Assembly (NCBI RefSeq): GCF_004944975.1
Contig: NZ_SPQG01000001.1
Location: 429,116 to 493,115, forward strand
Length of the DNA stretch: 64,000 bases
Source: Halorhabdus amylolytica
GTDB taxonomy: Archaea; Halobacteriota; Halobacteria; Halobacteriales; Haloarculaceae
Reading direction: 5' to 3'
Each line of letters begins with the position of its first letter. Within the stretch, counting starts at the first letter, position 1. Of this stretch, positions 27,443 through 36,357 are shown in pieces. A program made the translations under genes and the position numbers. The notes beneath the pieces are model-generated. The model saw only the letters and a program-made list of their open reading frames with translations. It had not been told where the DNA came from and searched no databases.

Positions 27443-28564
27443 ATGCAACTCAACTTTCCTCCGATGCGGTTCGGGACGCGACTCCTCGGCTGGTCGGGCG
27501 GGCTACTGGCAGCCCTGTTCGGTGTGATCGTGGCGAGCGCAGCGATCGGGCCGGTCACCCTCGACGTGATGGCGGTAGCCAAAGCGACGCTCAACGCTAT
27601 CGGGGTTCCGGCGGGACTGGCCATCGGTATCGAGGAAGGGGGGCTGGCAGGTATCACGATCCCCACGCCGACAGTCGACGTGAGTTACGCCTATCCCTTC
27701 ACCTTCGAGGTTCCGGGAACGGCGGAGACGATCGTCCGGCAGGTACGACTGCCCCGCATCGCCCTCGGTGCGGTCGTGGGCTTCGCGCTGGCCTCGGCGG
27801 GGGCGGTCATGCAGGGCTTCTTCCGGAACCCGATGGCTGACCCGTCGATAATAGGCGTCTCTTCGGGGGCTGCTCTGGGTGCCGTCGCGACGATCGCGTT
27901 CCCGGTTGCCATCCCGCTGGGCCTCCAGACGGCCGCGTTCGTCGGCGCACTGGTGGCCGCCTTTGCGGTGTACGCGATCGCGACCGAGAACGGGCGGACG
28001 CCCGTCGCCACGCTGTTGCTCGCGGGCGTTGCCGTCCAGACGTTCCTCGGCGCGGTGATCTCCTATACGCTCTTACAGGCCGGCGAGAGTTTGGATCGGG
28101 CAGTCTTCTGGCTGATGGGTCACCTCAACAACAGCACGTGGGCCGAGGTCGAGGTGACGCTCCCCCTCGCCGTGCTCACCTTCGGCGGGTTACTCGCGTA
28201 CGCCCGGGATCTCAACGTCCTCATGCTCGGCGAGGAGGATGCCCGGACAGTCGGGATCGCAGTCGAGCGGACCAAGCGCGTCCTGCTGGCGCTGTCGAGC
28301 ATCGTCACTGCCGCGGCGGTCGCCGTCGCGGGCGTCATCGGCTTCGTCGGATTGATCGTCCCGCACGTCATGCGCCTGCTCGTCGGCCCGGACCACCGGA
28401 TCCTCCTGCCGACCAGTGCGTTGGCGGGAGCGACCTTCCTCGTCGCGACCGACACGCTCGCGCGCTCGGGTCCCGCGGAGTTGCCCGTCGGGATCGTCAC
28501 CGCTGTGCTTGGCGCCCCCTTCTTCCTCTATCTGCTGACCAGACGGGAGGTACACGAACTGTGA
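27443..28564 (+). CDS. btuC: Cobalamin ABC transporter permease, BtuC-like
   Basis: A FecCD/BtuC-family permease, 373 residues with about ten membrane helices. Family signatures are RQVRLPRIALGAVVGFALAS, GFFRNPMADPSIIGVSSGAA, and GVIGFVGLIVPHVMRLLVGP near residue 300, the cytoplasmic coupling region. Its stop codon overlaps the btuD start. Together with BtuF and BtuD it forms an importer; its place inside the cobalamin cluster points to corrinoids rather than siderophores. Confidence 0.93.
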   Translation: MQLNFPPMRFGTRLLGWSGGLLAALFGVIVASAAIGPVTLDVMAVAKATLNAIGVPAGLAIGIEEGGLAGITIPTPTVDVSYAYPFTFEVPGTAETIVRQVRLPRIALGAVVGFALASAGAVMQGFFRNPMADPSIIGVSSGAALGAVATIAFPVAIPLGLQTAAFVGALVAAFAVYAIATENGRTPVATLLLAGVAVQTFLGAVISYTLLQAGESLDRAVFWLMGHLNNSTWAEVEVTLPLAVLTFGGLLAYARDLNVLMLGEEDARTVGIAVERTKRVLLALSSIVTAAAVAVAGVIGFVGLIVPHVMRLLVGPDHRILLPTSALAGATFLVATDTLARSGPAELPVGIVTAVLGAPFFLYLLTRREVHEL

Positions 28565-29820
28565 CCGAACACACGATCACGCTGGAAGCCGTCTCGACCG
28601 CCCTCGGCGGGGTCGACGTGCTTGAGGACGTGTCGCTGTCGGTCGACCGCGGCGAGTTCCTCGGTCTCGTCGGCCCGAACGGGGCGGGAAAGACCACGCT
28701 CCTCCGGACGATCAACGGCGTCCTTGAGCCGGACGCGGGGACTGTCCGTCTGGGCGACGAACCGATCGACAGGCTGACCGCCCGTGAGGTCAGTCGACAC
28801 GTCGCGACGGTCCCACAGGACACCTCGGTCGCCTTCGAGTTCTCCGTCGAAGACGTCGTCCGGATGGGTCGGACGCCGTACCGTTCGCGAACAGATATCG
28901 TCGCCGACGATGCGGATCGGGACGCCATCGAACGGGCGCTCGAACGGACGGCGATGCTCGACCTGCGGGATCGCTCTATCGCCGCGGTCAGCGGCGGCGA
29001 GCGCCAGCGAGCGTTCGTCGCCCGGGCGCTGGCACAGGACACGCCGGCCCTGGTGCTCGACGAGCCGACCGCCAGCCTCGACATCAACCATCAGGTGCAA
29101 GTGCTGGAACTCGTTGCCGACCTCGTCGACGAGGGGAAAACGGCCATCGCCGCGATCCACGACCTGGATCTCGCCGCCCGCTACTGTGACCGGTTGGCGT
29201 TACTCGCCGACGGATGTCTGCAAGCTATCGGCGATCCCGAGACCGTCCTGACGGACGATCACCTCCAGCCAGCATTCGAGACGCGGACGGCGGTCACGCC
29301 CGACGCCGTCACCGGCGCGCCGAGCGTGACCGCTATCGCCGACCCGCCCCGTGATCGCGACGCCCACGTCCACGTTCTGGGTACCGGCCCAACGGCCGCC
29401 CGCGCCATCACGAAGCTCTGGCAGGCCGGCTTCGACGTGACTGCCGGCCCGCTCCCCACGGGCGACACCGCCCTGTCGGTCGCCCGCGAACTCGACGTCG
29501 AGGCGATCGAGTCGCCCCCGCTCGCCGGTCTCGATGAAGATACGCTCCGGGAAGCACGCGAGCGCTGCCACAGCGCAGACGCGACGATCCTGGCCGACCC
29601 CGTGATCGGTCCGGACAGGCACGTCCTCGACCTCGCCGACGCCAGCGATCGTCCGCTCCTCGTCGGGACGCATCCTTTCGACGAGCGCAACCGGGCGGGC
29701 GAACGGGCACGAGAGCGGTATCGGGAACTCGAATCGCGGGTGACGACGGCGTCGATACACGGGCTGGTTCCGGCGGTCGTCGAATCGACGATCCCCGCGA
29801 CGGCGCCTGCCGACGACTAA
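28561..29820 (+). CDS. btuD: Cobalamin ABC transporter ATP-binding protein, BtuD-like, with C-terminal extension
   Basis: The ATPase of the BtuCDF importer. Starting at GTG 28561, within the btuC stop region, gives 419 residues. The Walker A motif GPNGAGKTT lies at about 38-46, signature VSGGERQRAF at about 142-151, and Walker B LVLDEPTAS shortly after. Bacterial BtuD is about 250 residues. Here some 150 more follow from about residue 265, beginning HVHVLGTGPTAARAITKLWQ and resembling a small Rossmann-like alpha/beta domain. The extension may sense a ligand; its function is unknown. Confidence 0.92.
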   Translation: MTEHTITLEAVSTALGGVDVLEDVSLSVDRGEFLGLVGPNGAGKTTLLRTINGVLEPDAGTVRLGDEPIDRLTAREVSRHVATVPQDTSVAFEFSVEDVVRMGRTPYRSRTDIVADDADRDAIERALERTAMLDLRDRSIAAVSGGERQRAFVARALAQDTPALVLDEPTASLDINHQVQVLELVADLVDEGKTAIAAIHDLDLAARYCDRLALLADGCLQAIGDPETVLTDDHLQPAFETRTAVTPDAVTGAPSVTAIADPPRDRDAHVHVLGTGPTAARAITKLWQAGFDVTAGPLPTGDTALSVARELDVEAIESPPLAGLDEDTLREARERCHSADATILADPVIGPDRHVLDLADASDRPLLVGTHPFDERNRAGERARERYRELESRVTTASIHGLVPAVVESTIPATAPADD

Positions 29821-29900
29821 TACGGATTATTGTAGATTGTTTCCGGATGACGCCGACCCGGGGGTCGACGGATACCGGTACATCACGACAATAATCCGTA
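29821..29900. repeat. 13-bp perfect inverted repeat after btuD
   Basis: TACGGATTATTGT (29821-29833) starts right after the btuD stop codon, and its exact complement ACAATAATCCGTA lies at 29888-29900. The 54 bases between show no gene. The site lies between convergent btuD and the MaoC-like gene. It could be a bidirectional terminator, a protein-binding site, or the ends of an 80-bp MITE-like element. Confidence 0.6.
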
Positions 29901-29930
29901 TGAGTGACGTCCCGTTCCGGCGAAAGCGGT

Positions 29931-30374
29931 TCACTCCACGGGCTCGCGTCGCGCGAACAGCCCCTCGACGATCATCGAGAGGACGACCTCGCCCTCACCG
30001 TTCGTGGTCGTCACCGCCAGGTCCACCCGGCCGCGTTCCTCGTCGAAGGGCACTCGATCCACGACCTCGATCTCCGCGGCGAGTTCGTCGCCCGGGTGGA
30101 CCGGCGTCGGCCAGCGTAGGTCCTCGACGCCGAGACCGGCCAGGACCGCCGCATCGGCCAGGATCGCTTCGACCATGAGACGCATCGTCACGGCGGCAGT
30201 GTGCCAGCCGCTCGCGATCACTTCATCGAACAAACTCCCGTCGGGGTTGTCCTCGACGTGCATCGGCAGGGGGTCGAACTTCTCGGAGAAAGCGACGATC
30301 TCTTCCCCGGTCACGGTCCGCGGACCGGCCGTCCAGCCGTCACCGACGGCGAAGTCCTCGTAGTAAAACGTCAT
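29931..30374 (-). CDS. MaoC-like (R)-specific hydratase/dehydratase family protein
   Basis: A 147-residue single hot-dog-fold protein of the MaoC family, which hydrates enoyl-CoA thioesters. Visible family segments are EIVAFSEKFDPLPMHVED, where Asp and His form the catalytic pair, SGWHTAAVTMRLMVEA, and RWPTPVHPGDELAAEIEVV. The substrate cannot be given; archaeal members serve polyhydroxyalkanoate or acyl-CoA metabolism. No biosynthetic partner lies beside it. It converges on btuD and is downstream of coxB on the same strand. Confidence 0.85.
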   Translation of the reverse strand: MTFYYEDFAVGDGWTAGPRTVTGEEIVAFSEKFDPLPMHVEDNPDGSLFDEVIASGWHTAAVTMRLMVEAILADAAVLAGLGVEDLRWPTPVHPGDELAAEIEVVDRVPFDEERGRVDLAVTTTNGEGEVVLSMIVEGLFARREPVE

Positions 30375-30414
30375 TGTCGCGTTGTCCGGGACGACAGAGG
30401 AAAAGCGACCTGAA

Positions 30415-31128
30415 TCACGCCGACTGTTCGTCGAGCCAGTCCTGGAAGTCGTCCTGGCTCATGACCTCGACAGTCCCTAGCATGCCCGAGTGGCCGGCCC
30501 CACAGTACTCCGCACAGTAGAGCTGGTGGGCACCGGTCTTCGTGGGTTCGGTCGTCAGATAGTTCGCCTGCCCGGGGAAGGCGTCCTGTTTCAGGCCCAG
30601 TCCGGGGACGTGGAAAGAATGCAACCAGTCCTTGGAGGTGATGTTCAGCCGGACCTCACGATCGACCGGGAGCACCATCGTCCCTCTCGTCGTCACGTTG
30701 TGTTCGGGGTATTCGAACGTCCAGCTGTACTTCTGGGCGACGACATCGACCTCCAGCGCGTCGCCATCCTCTGTGGCGTCGACACCCGTCGAAGTGACGT
30801 GCTCGTCGGCGAGGACGCCGTAGGAGGCGATACCGACGAACAACAGGACGACCGCGGTCGCGACCGTCCAGGTGATCTCAAGCCGGCGGTTCTCCCGGGT
30901 CGGTTTGGGCTCGTCGACCTTGCCGGCACGGTAGCGCCAGACGGTGTAGACGAGGATCCCCTCGACCAGCAGCGTGATGGGAATGGCGACCGCCAGCAGT
31001 TCGTAGTTGAGCCCCCAGATGAGTCCGTCCGTCGTGGAGGCGCCCGACTGGGCGGCCACGGGATGGACGAGCGTCGCCAGCCCCGAAAGCGTGAGGACGG
31101 CGACCAGCCCGGTACGCGTCTCGGTCAT
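30415..31128 (-). CDS. coxB: Cytochrome c oxidase subunit II
   Basis: CoxB carries the CuA centre that passes electrons into the heme-copper oxidase. From ATG 31128 the product has 237 residues: an N-terminal hydrophobic segment (signal or first helix), two helices near LLAVAIPITLLVEGILVYTV and VATAVVLLFVGIASYGV, then the cupredoxin domain. Its CuA ligands lie in YCAEYCGAGHSGM near the C-terminus, plus an upstream His in WLHSFHVPGLG. Other in-frame ATGs exist at 31167 and 31230. Subunit I is not in this window. The CtaA-CtaB fusion nearby makes its heme. Confidence 0.93.
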   Translation of the reverse strand: MTETRTGLVAVLTLSGLATLVHPVAAQSGASTTDGLIWGLNYELLAVAIPITLLVEGILVYTVWRYRAGKVDEPKPTRENRRLEITWTVATAVVLLFVGIASYGVLADEHVTSTGVDATEDGDALEVDVVAQKYSWTFEYPEHNVTTRGTMVLPVDREVRLNITSKDWLHSFHVPGLGLKQDAFPGQANYLTTEPTKTGAHQLYCAEYCGAGHSGMLGTVEVMSQDDFQDWLDEQSA

Positions 31129-31222
31129 ACCCGGACTTCGAGACAGCCAGTCATAAAGAGCGTTCATCCGGCGAATTTCGGCGATTCCTCGCGTACGTGC
31201 CGATCGGATTCCATCGAGAAAC

Positions 31223-31286
31223 GACTTCACTCCTCTAGAATGACCCGGACGACGGACTTCACTCCTCTAGAATGACCCGGACGACG
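31223..31286. repeat. 32-bp tandem duplication at the end of a histidine kinase gene
   Basis: Bases 31223-31254 and 31255-31286 are identical. The second copy contains the last codons of the kinase (VVRVILEE and stop). The first copy lies just beyond the stop codon, so the gene's 3' end has been copied once into the spacer before coxB. The frame of the kinase is unaffected. It looks like a recent slippage or repair event. Confidence 0.9.
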
Positions 31287-32998
31287 TTGCCACGCGGTTC
31301 GTTCGCGTCGAACTCCAGACGGCCACCGGATCGCCTGACGACCAGCGAGACGAACCACAATCCGAGCCCACGGCTGTGGTTCAGCGGGTCGATCGCGCTC
31401 TCGTCGGTCATGACATCGACTTCCATGTCCGGAATATCCGGGCCGTTGTCGCCGACCTCGATCACGACTGTGTCGTCCTCGGAAACGACATCGACAGTCA
31501 CCTCGGGGTTGGGATCGTCGGCGTGGACGACCGCGTTCTCGACGAGTTCGATCACCGCCCCCGACAGGTACGTGGAGGCTTTGATGGGGGCAGTCGGCGG
31601 CGTAGACGACGAGATCCGGGCATCGGGATACCGCTCGCGGACGGTCCCGACGGCGTCAATCACGACCGCCACCACGTCGATGCGTTCACGGTGCGGTGCG
31701 TCCGCGAGCAGGCTCGTGATCCGACGTTCCTTCTCGAAGGTATCGAGCACCGCGTCGCTCGTCTCGAGTATCTTGCTGGCGTGTGTCCGGGCGGTAACGT
31801 CACCTTCCGATTCGATCATTTCGGCGTGTCCCGTGATGACGTTGAGACTGTTGCGTGCGTTGTGCCGGAGGATCCGGTCGATCTTGCCTAACTGATTGAT
31901 GCGCTCGTGCCGTTCGGTGATGTCCCGGATCGTCGACCCGTAGCCCCGGACCTCGCCGTCGACACCTCGCAGTGGATAGTACCGGACATCGAGAAATCTG
32001 GTCCCGAGATCCGGGTGGTCGCGAACCGTCTCGTACTGGAGGGGTTCCCCGGCCAGGACGCGATCGACGTGTTCTTCGAGGCGATCGTATGCGTCGGAAG
32101 CGAGGACGTCCGCCAGCGATCGCCCCTCGATGGTTGCCTGATCGACATCGTGATAGGCACAGTATCGCTCGTTGGCGAAGAGAAACCGCCGATCGGCGTC
32201 GAGCGCCGCCAGCAAGTCCGTCGAACTCTCGACGGCTTGCTCGTAATTGCGAAGCCGTTTCTGTATTCGCCGGACATCACTGACGTCCCTGACGATCAGG
32301 ACGGCCGCAGGCCGTTCGACCCACTCGGTCGACTGGGCGGACACCTCGACAGGAAACGATCCCGCTGGACCCTCGAGGGTTCCGGCGGCGGCCTCGAGTG
32401 TTCGCTCACCGTTCGTGACAGCAGCGAGTCGCTTCTCGTCGAGTCGAACGCTCTCGATGGTTAGCGTTCCGGGGAAGGCCTCGTCGATGACGTGTTCGCG
32501 GCGTTCCGCCCCGAGGAATTCTAGCAGGCGCGTGTTGGCGAACACGTAGCGACCGTCTTGGACGATCGCTATCGCATCCCGTGCCGCATCGAGATGGATT
32601 GCTGCCCGGGCTTGTGCTGCGAGCCGGTCCCGTTTCGCGCGGTAATGCTCGACTGCCTCCTCGACCAGGGTCGGGAGTCGAGCCGAGTCGGCCGCCTCGG
32701 TGAAAGTGTCGGTCGCACCCGCGGCCACTGCCCGCCGGGCCGCCTCGCCGGCAGCGAACAACATGACCGGCAAGTCGGGTTCCCGGGACCTGATCGCCTC
32801 CAGCAACGCGACGCCGTCGATCGCCGGCGGATCGTGATCTGCGATCACACACTCGACACCGCCGTATCGATCGAAGTCCCTGATGGCCGTCTCGATCGAG
32901 GTCACGGCCGAGACGTCGATCCGATCGTTCGTTTCCAGGGCGTGAGTCGCGCCGTCGGTCGCGACTGCGAGGACGTGGATCGGATCGGGGTGAGTCAT
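31259..32998 (-). CDS. PAS-domain sensor histidine kinase with N-terminal receiver-like domain
   Basis: A cytoplasmic kinase of 579 residues. The first 120 residues resemble a receiver domain, with VECVIADHDPPAIDGVALLE holding the probable phospho-acceptor region. Two PAS domains follow (about 135-235 and 245-365; for example AILIVRDVSDVRR and GSTIRDITERHE close them). The dimerisation helix has the His in RILRHNARNSLNVITGHAEM. The ATPase domain shows ELVENAVVHA, GDNGPDIPD and SRGLGLWFVSLV. The signal is unknown and no cognate regulator is adjacent. Its 3' end is tandemly duplicated. Confidence 0.9.
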   Translation of the reverse strand: MTHPDPIHVLAVATDGATHALETNDRIDVSAVTSIETAIRDFDRYGGVECVIADHDPPAIDGVALLEAIRSREPDLPVMLFAAGEAARRAVAAGATDTFTEAADSARLPTLVEEAVEHYRAKRDRLAAQARAAIHLDAARDAIAIVQDGRYVFANTRLLEFLGAERREHVIDEAFPGTLTIESVRLDEKRLAAVTNGERTLEAAAGTLEGPAGSFPVEVSAQSTEWVERPAAVLIVRDVSDVRRIQKRLRNYEQAVESSTDLLAALDADRRFLFANERYCAYHDVDQATIEGRSLADVLASDAYDRLEEHVDRVLAGEPLQYETVRDHPDLGTRFLDVRYYPLRGVDGEVRGYGSTIRDITERHERINQLGKIDRILRHNARNSLNVITGHAEMIESEGDVTARTHASKILETSDAVLDTFEKERRITSLLADAPHRERIDVVAVVIDAVGTVRERYPDARISSSTPPTAPIKASTYLSGAVIELVENAVVHADDPNPEVTVDVVSEDDTVVIEVGDNGPDIPDMEVDVMTDESAIDPLNHSRGLGLWFVSLVVRRSGGRLEFDANEPRGNVVRVILEE

Positions 32999-33211
32999 TG
33001 TCTCATCTACTCAGTGAGATCGTCGAGAGGAAACGACACGCAACGACTGCCGACGACATCACATGGGTGACAGACGGTGGGTGGATGGATGACTCTTTGG
33101 ACGAGCAGAGCCCGAAACCGACGATCGGATCCCATCCTGTTCCGTCCCACTGTGAGCAGTCACTCGGGGTCCGACATCGACAAACGCGACAAGTGTTGCA
33201 TCGGGGGGAAG

Positions 33212-33238
33212 CCTAAGTATCACCCGGAACGGAGGTGA
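33212..33238 (+). promoter_or_regulatory. TATA-like box and strong ribosome binding site before ctaA-ctaB
   Basis: CCTAAGTA (33212-33219) is a plausible TATA box. GGAGGTGA (33231-33238) is a near-perfect match to the 16S 3' end and overlaps the GTG at 33235. A second in-frame GTG at 33250 lies 11 bases behind it. The strong site therefore argues that translation may start at 33250 rather than 33235. Confidence 0.45.
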
Positions 33239-34674
33239 AACGAGAACCAGTGTTACGGAACCGGATCGACGACGTCCCGCTGTCGACGCTGCTCGCCGGG
33301 ACGATCGTCGGCGTCTATCTGCTCGTCATCGCGGGGGCAACAGCTTCCATCGCCGACGCCGCCGCGACCTGTTCGACCTGGCCGGGATGTGGTATCCCCT
33401 CTGAAGCATCGCCGGCGCTGCTGGTCGCCTGGGGCCACCGGCTACTCGCCGCGGTCGTCGGTGTCGCGGTACTGGTGAGTGCGATCGTCGGCTTCCGGCG
33501 CGTCTCGAGTCGTCGGGTCCGGGCCGCCCTCGCCGTCGCCGTCGTGCTCTTTCCGGTCCAGGTCGCCCTGGGAGCCGTCGTGACGGTCACCGGTGCCGCC
33601 GGGATCTCGCCGGCCGTCCACCTCGGAGTGGCGATGAGCATCTTCGGGGCGCTCGTGTTCGCGCTGGCCTGGCACCTCGAAGCCGAGTACGGCGACCCGG
33701 ACGACCGATCCGTGAACCGACCGAGTCCCGACCCGGCGCCCGAGGGAGAGTTCACAGACGGTGGCACCGCGTCGGGCGTTCGACCGGATCGCGGACCCAT
33801 CGGGGAGATCATCGCGACCGTCCGGGCGTACATCAGCCTGACCAAACCGCGACTGATGTGGCTGCTCTGTCTCGTCGCCTCGGCGGGGATGGCCCTGGCT
33901 GCGGCGGGCGGGCGGGCGTTGACGACCGGGACAGTGCTCGCGACGCTTTCGGGTGGCGTACTCGCCATCGGCGCCAGCGGCACGTTCAACCACGTCCTCG
34001 AACGAGACCGGGACAAACGGATGGAACGCACGTCGGACCGGCCAGTCGCAACCGATCGCGTCCCGATCCCCAACGCCGTGACGTTCGGCGTCGCGCTGGC
34101 GACCCTATCGCTTGCCGTCTTCGCGTCGATCAACCTGCTTGCGGCCGCGCTCGGCCTCTCGGCGATCCTCTTCTACAGCGTCGTCTACACCCTCCTTCTC
34201 AAGCCCAACACGGTCCAGAATACCGTCATCGGCGGCTTCGCGGGGGCGCTCCCGGCACTGATCGGCTGGGTCGCCGTCACAGGCGCGTTCGGTGTGCCCG
34301 GCCTCGCACTGGCAGGGATCGTCTTCCTGTGGACGCCCGCGCACTTCTACAACCTGGCGCTGGCCTACCGCGAGGACTACGAGCGCGGCGGCTTCCCGAT
34401 GATGCCCGTCGTCCACGGCGCGACGGTCACGCGCAAACACATCCTGCTGTACCTCGGCGCCACGTTGCTGGCTGCGAGCGGACTCGCTGCGATAGCGAAC
34501 CTTGGCGTCCTCTACGGAGCGACCGTCGCGGCCGTCGGCGCCGTCTTCCTCTGGGCCGTCCTGGCCCTGCACCGCGAGCGAACGACGGACGCGGCCTTCC
34601 GGGCCTTCCACGCCTCGAACGCCTTCCTCGGGGCCTTGCTGGTCGCGGTCGTGATCGACGCCATGATCGTATGA
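33235..34674 (+). CDS. ctaB: Heme A synthase - heme O synthase fusion (CtaA-CtaB)
   Basis: A 479-residue fusion. The first ~155 residues are a half-length, four-helix CtaA-like unit with conserved His residues (AWGHRLLAAVV, SPAVHLGVAM) and the Cys pair CSTWPGCG. A ~40-residue acidic linker follows. The remaining ~280 residues are protoheme IX farnesyltransferase, with LTKPRLMWLLCLVASAGMA and the prenyl-diphosphate motif NHVLERDRDKRMERTSDRP. It farnesylates heme B to heme O and probably oxidises it to heme A for the oxidase. The start is GTG at 33235 or 33250. Confidence 0.92.
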   Translation: MKREPVLRNRIDDVPLSTLLAGTIVGVYLLVIAGATASIADAAATCSTWPGCGIPSEASPALLVAWGHRLLAAVVGVAVLVSAIVGFRRVSSRRVRAALAVAVVLFPVQVALGAVVTVTGAAGISPAVHLGVAMSIFGALVFALAWHLEAEYGDPDDRSVNRPSPDPAPEGEFTDGGTASGVRPDRGPIGEIIATVRAYISLTKPRLMWLLCLVASAGMALAAAGGRALTTGTVLATLSGGVLAIGASGTFNHVLERDRDKRMERTSDRPVATDRVPIPNAVTFGVALATLSLAVFASINLLAAALGLSAILFYSVVYTLLLKPNTVQNTVIGGFAGALPALIGWVAVTGAFGVPGLALAGIVFLWTPAHFYNLALAYREDYERGGFPMMPVVHGATVTRKHILLYLGATLLAASGLAAIANLGVLYGATVAAVGAVFLWAVLALHRERTTDAAFRAFHASNAFLGALLVAVVIDAMIV

Positions 34675-35381
34675 GTACTGTCACGCTCCCGCGATCGCTT
34701 CCCCTCCCGTCCCGCGAGACGCTCGTCTGGGGCGCGCTGCTCGTCAACACCGAGGCACTACTGATAGGAGGATACCTGCTCGTCAGCGAGAGTCAGTTGT
34801 TGAACCTGGCCGCCCTCCGGCTGTACGCCTATCCGTTCGTCTGGATCAACGTCTCACTGTGGGCACTTGTCCGCGTCAGACCGCCCGCCACACCCACTCG
34901 CCGTCGACTGATCGCTGGCACACTTGCCGCCGGATACTTGCTCGTGTTGTCGTATCTGGGAGGACTGGTCTCGCTGGCCGGGTCGAGCGGATTCGACGTC
35001 TCGGTCAACGCTCTGACGATCCCGCCCGGCTGGGGTCCAACGGTCGTGATCGACGCCGCCGGAGGGGTCATGGTGACGGCGATCCCGTTCAAAGTGCTGG
35101 GATACGTCACGCTGTCGTATCTCGTCTACGCGATGGTCGTGCAAGCGGCTGGATTCGTTCCAGCCATCCTGGGGCTGTTCTCGTGTGTCTCCTGTGTCTG
35201 GGCCGCGGTAGTCGTTCCGTTGACGGGGGCTATCGGCGGATCGACGGCGCTCGCGGGAATGGTCTATGCCGGGGGATACGACCTCTCGACGGCCGTGTTC
35301 GTCCTCGCAGTCCTGCTTTTGGCCTGGCGGCCGTCGTTCTCGACGCTGAACCGGATCACTTTAGGGGGTTCCTCGGGGTGA
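34671..35381 (+). CDS. Conserved haloarchaeal membrane protein downstream of ctaB
   Basis: A 236-residue protein with about six hydrophobic segments, starting at ATG 34671, which overlaps the ctaB stop codon as ATGA. An upstream in-frame stretch inside ctaB is a shadow. One segment reads GLFSCVSCVWAAVVVPLTGA, containing CVSC, which could bind a metal or form a disulfide. Position between heme A synthesis genes and an ABC exporter suggests a role in oxidase or heme maturation, but I do not recognise a characterised family. Confidence 0.8.
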   Translation: MSTVTLPRSLPLPSRETLVWGALLVNTEALLIGGYLLVSESQLLNLAALRLYAYPFVWINVSLWALVRVRPPATPTRRRLIAGTLAAGYLLVLSYLGGLVSLAGSSGFDVSVNALTIPPGWGPTVVIDAAGGVMVTAIPFKVLGYVTLSYLVYAMVVQAAGFVPAILGLFSCVSCVWAAVVVPLTGAIGGSTALAGMVYAGGYDLSTAVFVLAVLLLAWRPSFSTLNRITLGGSSG

Positions 35382-35388
35382 ACGGATC

Positions 35389-36357
35389 GTGACGGACGCT
35401 ATCGTCGCCGAAGATGTCCGACGGACCTACGGAGACACCGCGGCGCTGTCCGGTGTCTCGCTGACTGTCGCGGCGGGCGAGGTCTTTGCACTGGTCGGCC
35501 CCAACGGCGCGGGCAAGACCACGCTGGTTCGGGCGCTCACGGGCACGACCGACTACGAGGGCGGAGTCGCGCTGTTCGGTGAGGACCCACGGACGTTCGA
35601 TCGTTCCCGGCTGGGGCTGCTCCCCCAGGACTTCACGCCCCACGAACGACTGACTGCACGGGAGTTGATCGCGTACTACGCCGGACTCTACGACGACGCA
35701 CACACGCCGGGACGGATTCTGACGGACGTGGGGCTAACCGACAGCGCCGAAACGGCATACGAGGACCTCTCCGGTGGCCAGCAGCGCCGAGTCTGCGTCG
35801 GCACGACACTGGTGAACGATCCTGACCTCCTGATCCTCGACGAGCCGACCACCGGGATCGATCCGGCGGGTCGACGACGGCTGTGGGAGCTACTGGAGGA
35901 GTTGGCCGCCGCAGGGACGACAGTGGTGCTGACGACTCACTACATGGCCGAAGCCCAGCGGCTGGCCGACCGCGTCGGACTACTCGCCGAGGGAGAACTC
36001 GTCGCCGTCGACAGTCCGGCTGCTCTGATCGACGCCCACGGCGGCGAGACGCGGCTGACGATCGAGACGACCCCGGCACCCGGGTCGCTCGATCTCGACC
36101 TGGGCTACCGGACGGCGACGACCGACGACGAACTACTCGTCTCCGACGTCCCGCCGACCGAGATCGGGACGATCGTCGAGGAGCTGTCCGAGGAGGGTAT
36201 CGAAGCCGAGTCGTTGTCCTGGATGGAGCCGACACTCGAAGATGTCTATCTCGAACTTACCGGCCAGGCCCTCGGACGTGGTGGAGAAGTACTGGCGGAA
36301 GACGACGAACAGACGACCGGATCGACGAGGACATCGGCGGTAGAGGTGAAACAGTGA
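35389..36357 (+). CDS. ABC transporter ATP-binding protein
   Basis: A 322-residue ABC ATPase of the drug/NosF-type exporter class. Walker A GPNGAGKTTLVRAL lies at about 37-50, signature LSGGQQRRV near 130, Walker B LLILDEPTTGIDPAG, and the switch His in TTHYMAEAQRLADR. After about residue 220 a C-terminal domain common to this class extends to the end. It starts at GTG 35389, eight bases after the preceding gene. The permease follows with an overlap. Cargo is unknown; the gene neighbourhood suggests terminal-oxidase maturation. Confidence 0.9.
   Translation: MTDAIVAEDVRRTYGDTAALSGVSLTVAAGEVFALVGPNGAGKTTLVRALTGTTDYEGGVALFGEDPRTFDRSRLGLLPQDFTPHERLTARELIAYYAGLYDDAHTPGRILTDVGLTDSAETAYEDLSGGQQRRVCVGTTLVNDPDLLILDEPTTGIDPAGRRRLWELLEELAAAGTTVVLTTHYMAEAQRLADRVGLLAEGELVAVDSPAALIDAHGGETRLTIETTPAPGSLDLDLGYRTATTDDELLVSDVPPTEIGTIVEELSEEGIEAESLSWMEPTLEDVYLELTGQALGRGGEVLAEDDEQTTGSTRTSAVEVKQ

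Noticed and set aside
28138-28560. An in-frame N-terminal extension of BtuD
   Set aside because: It overlaps btuC in another frame and reads as Arg/Pro-rich shadow. The GTG at 28561 overlaps the btuC stop codon and gives a normal ABC domain.
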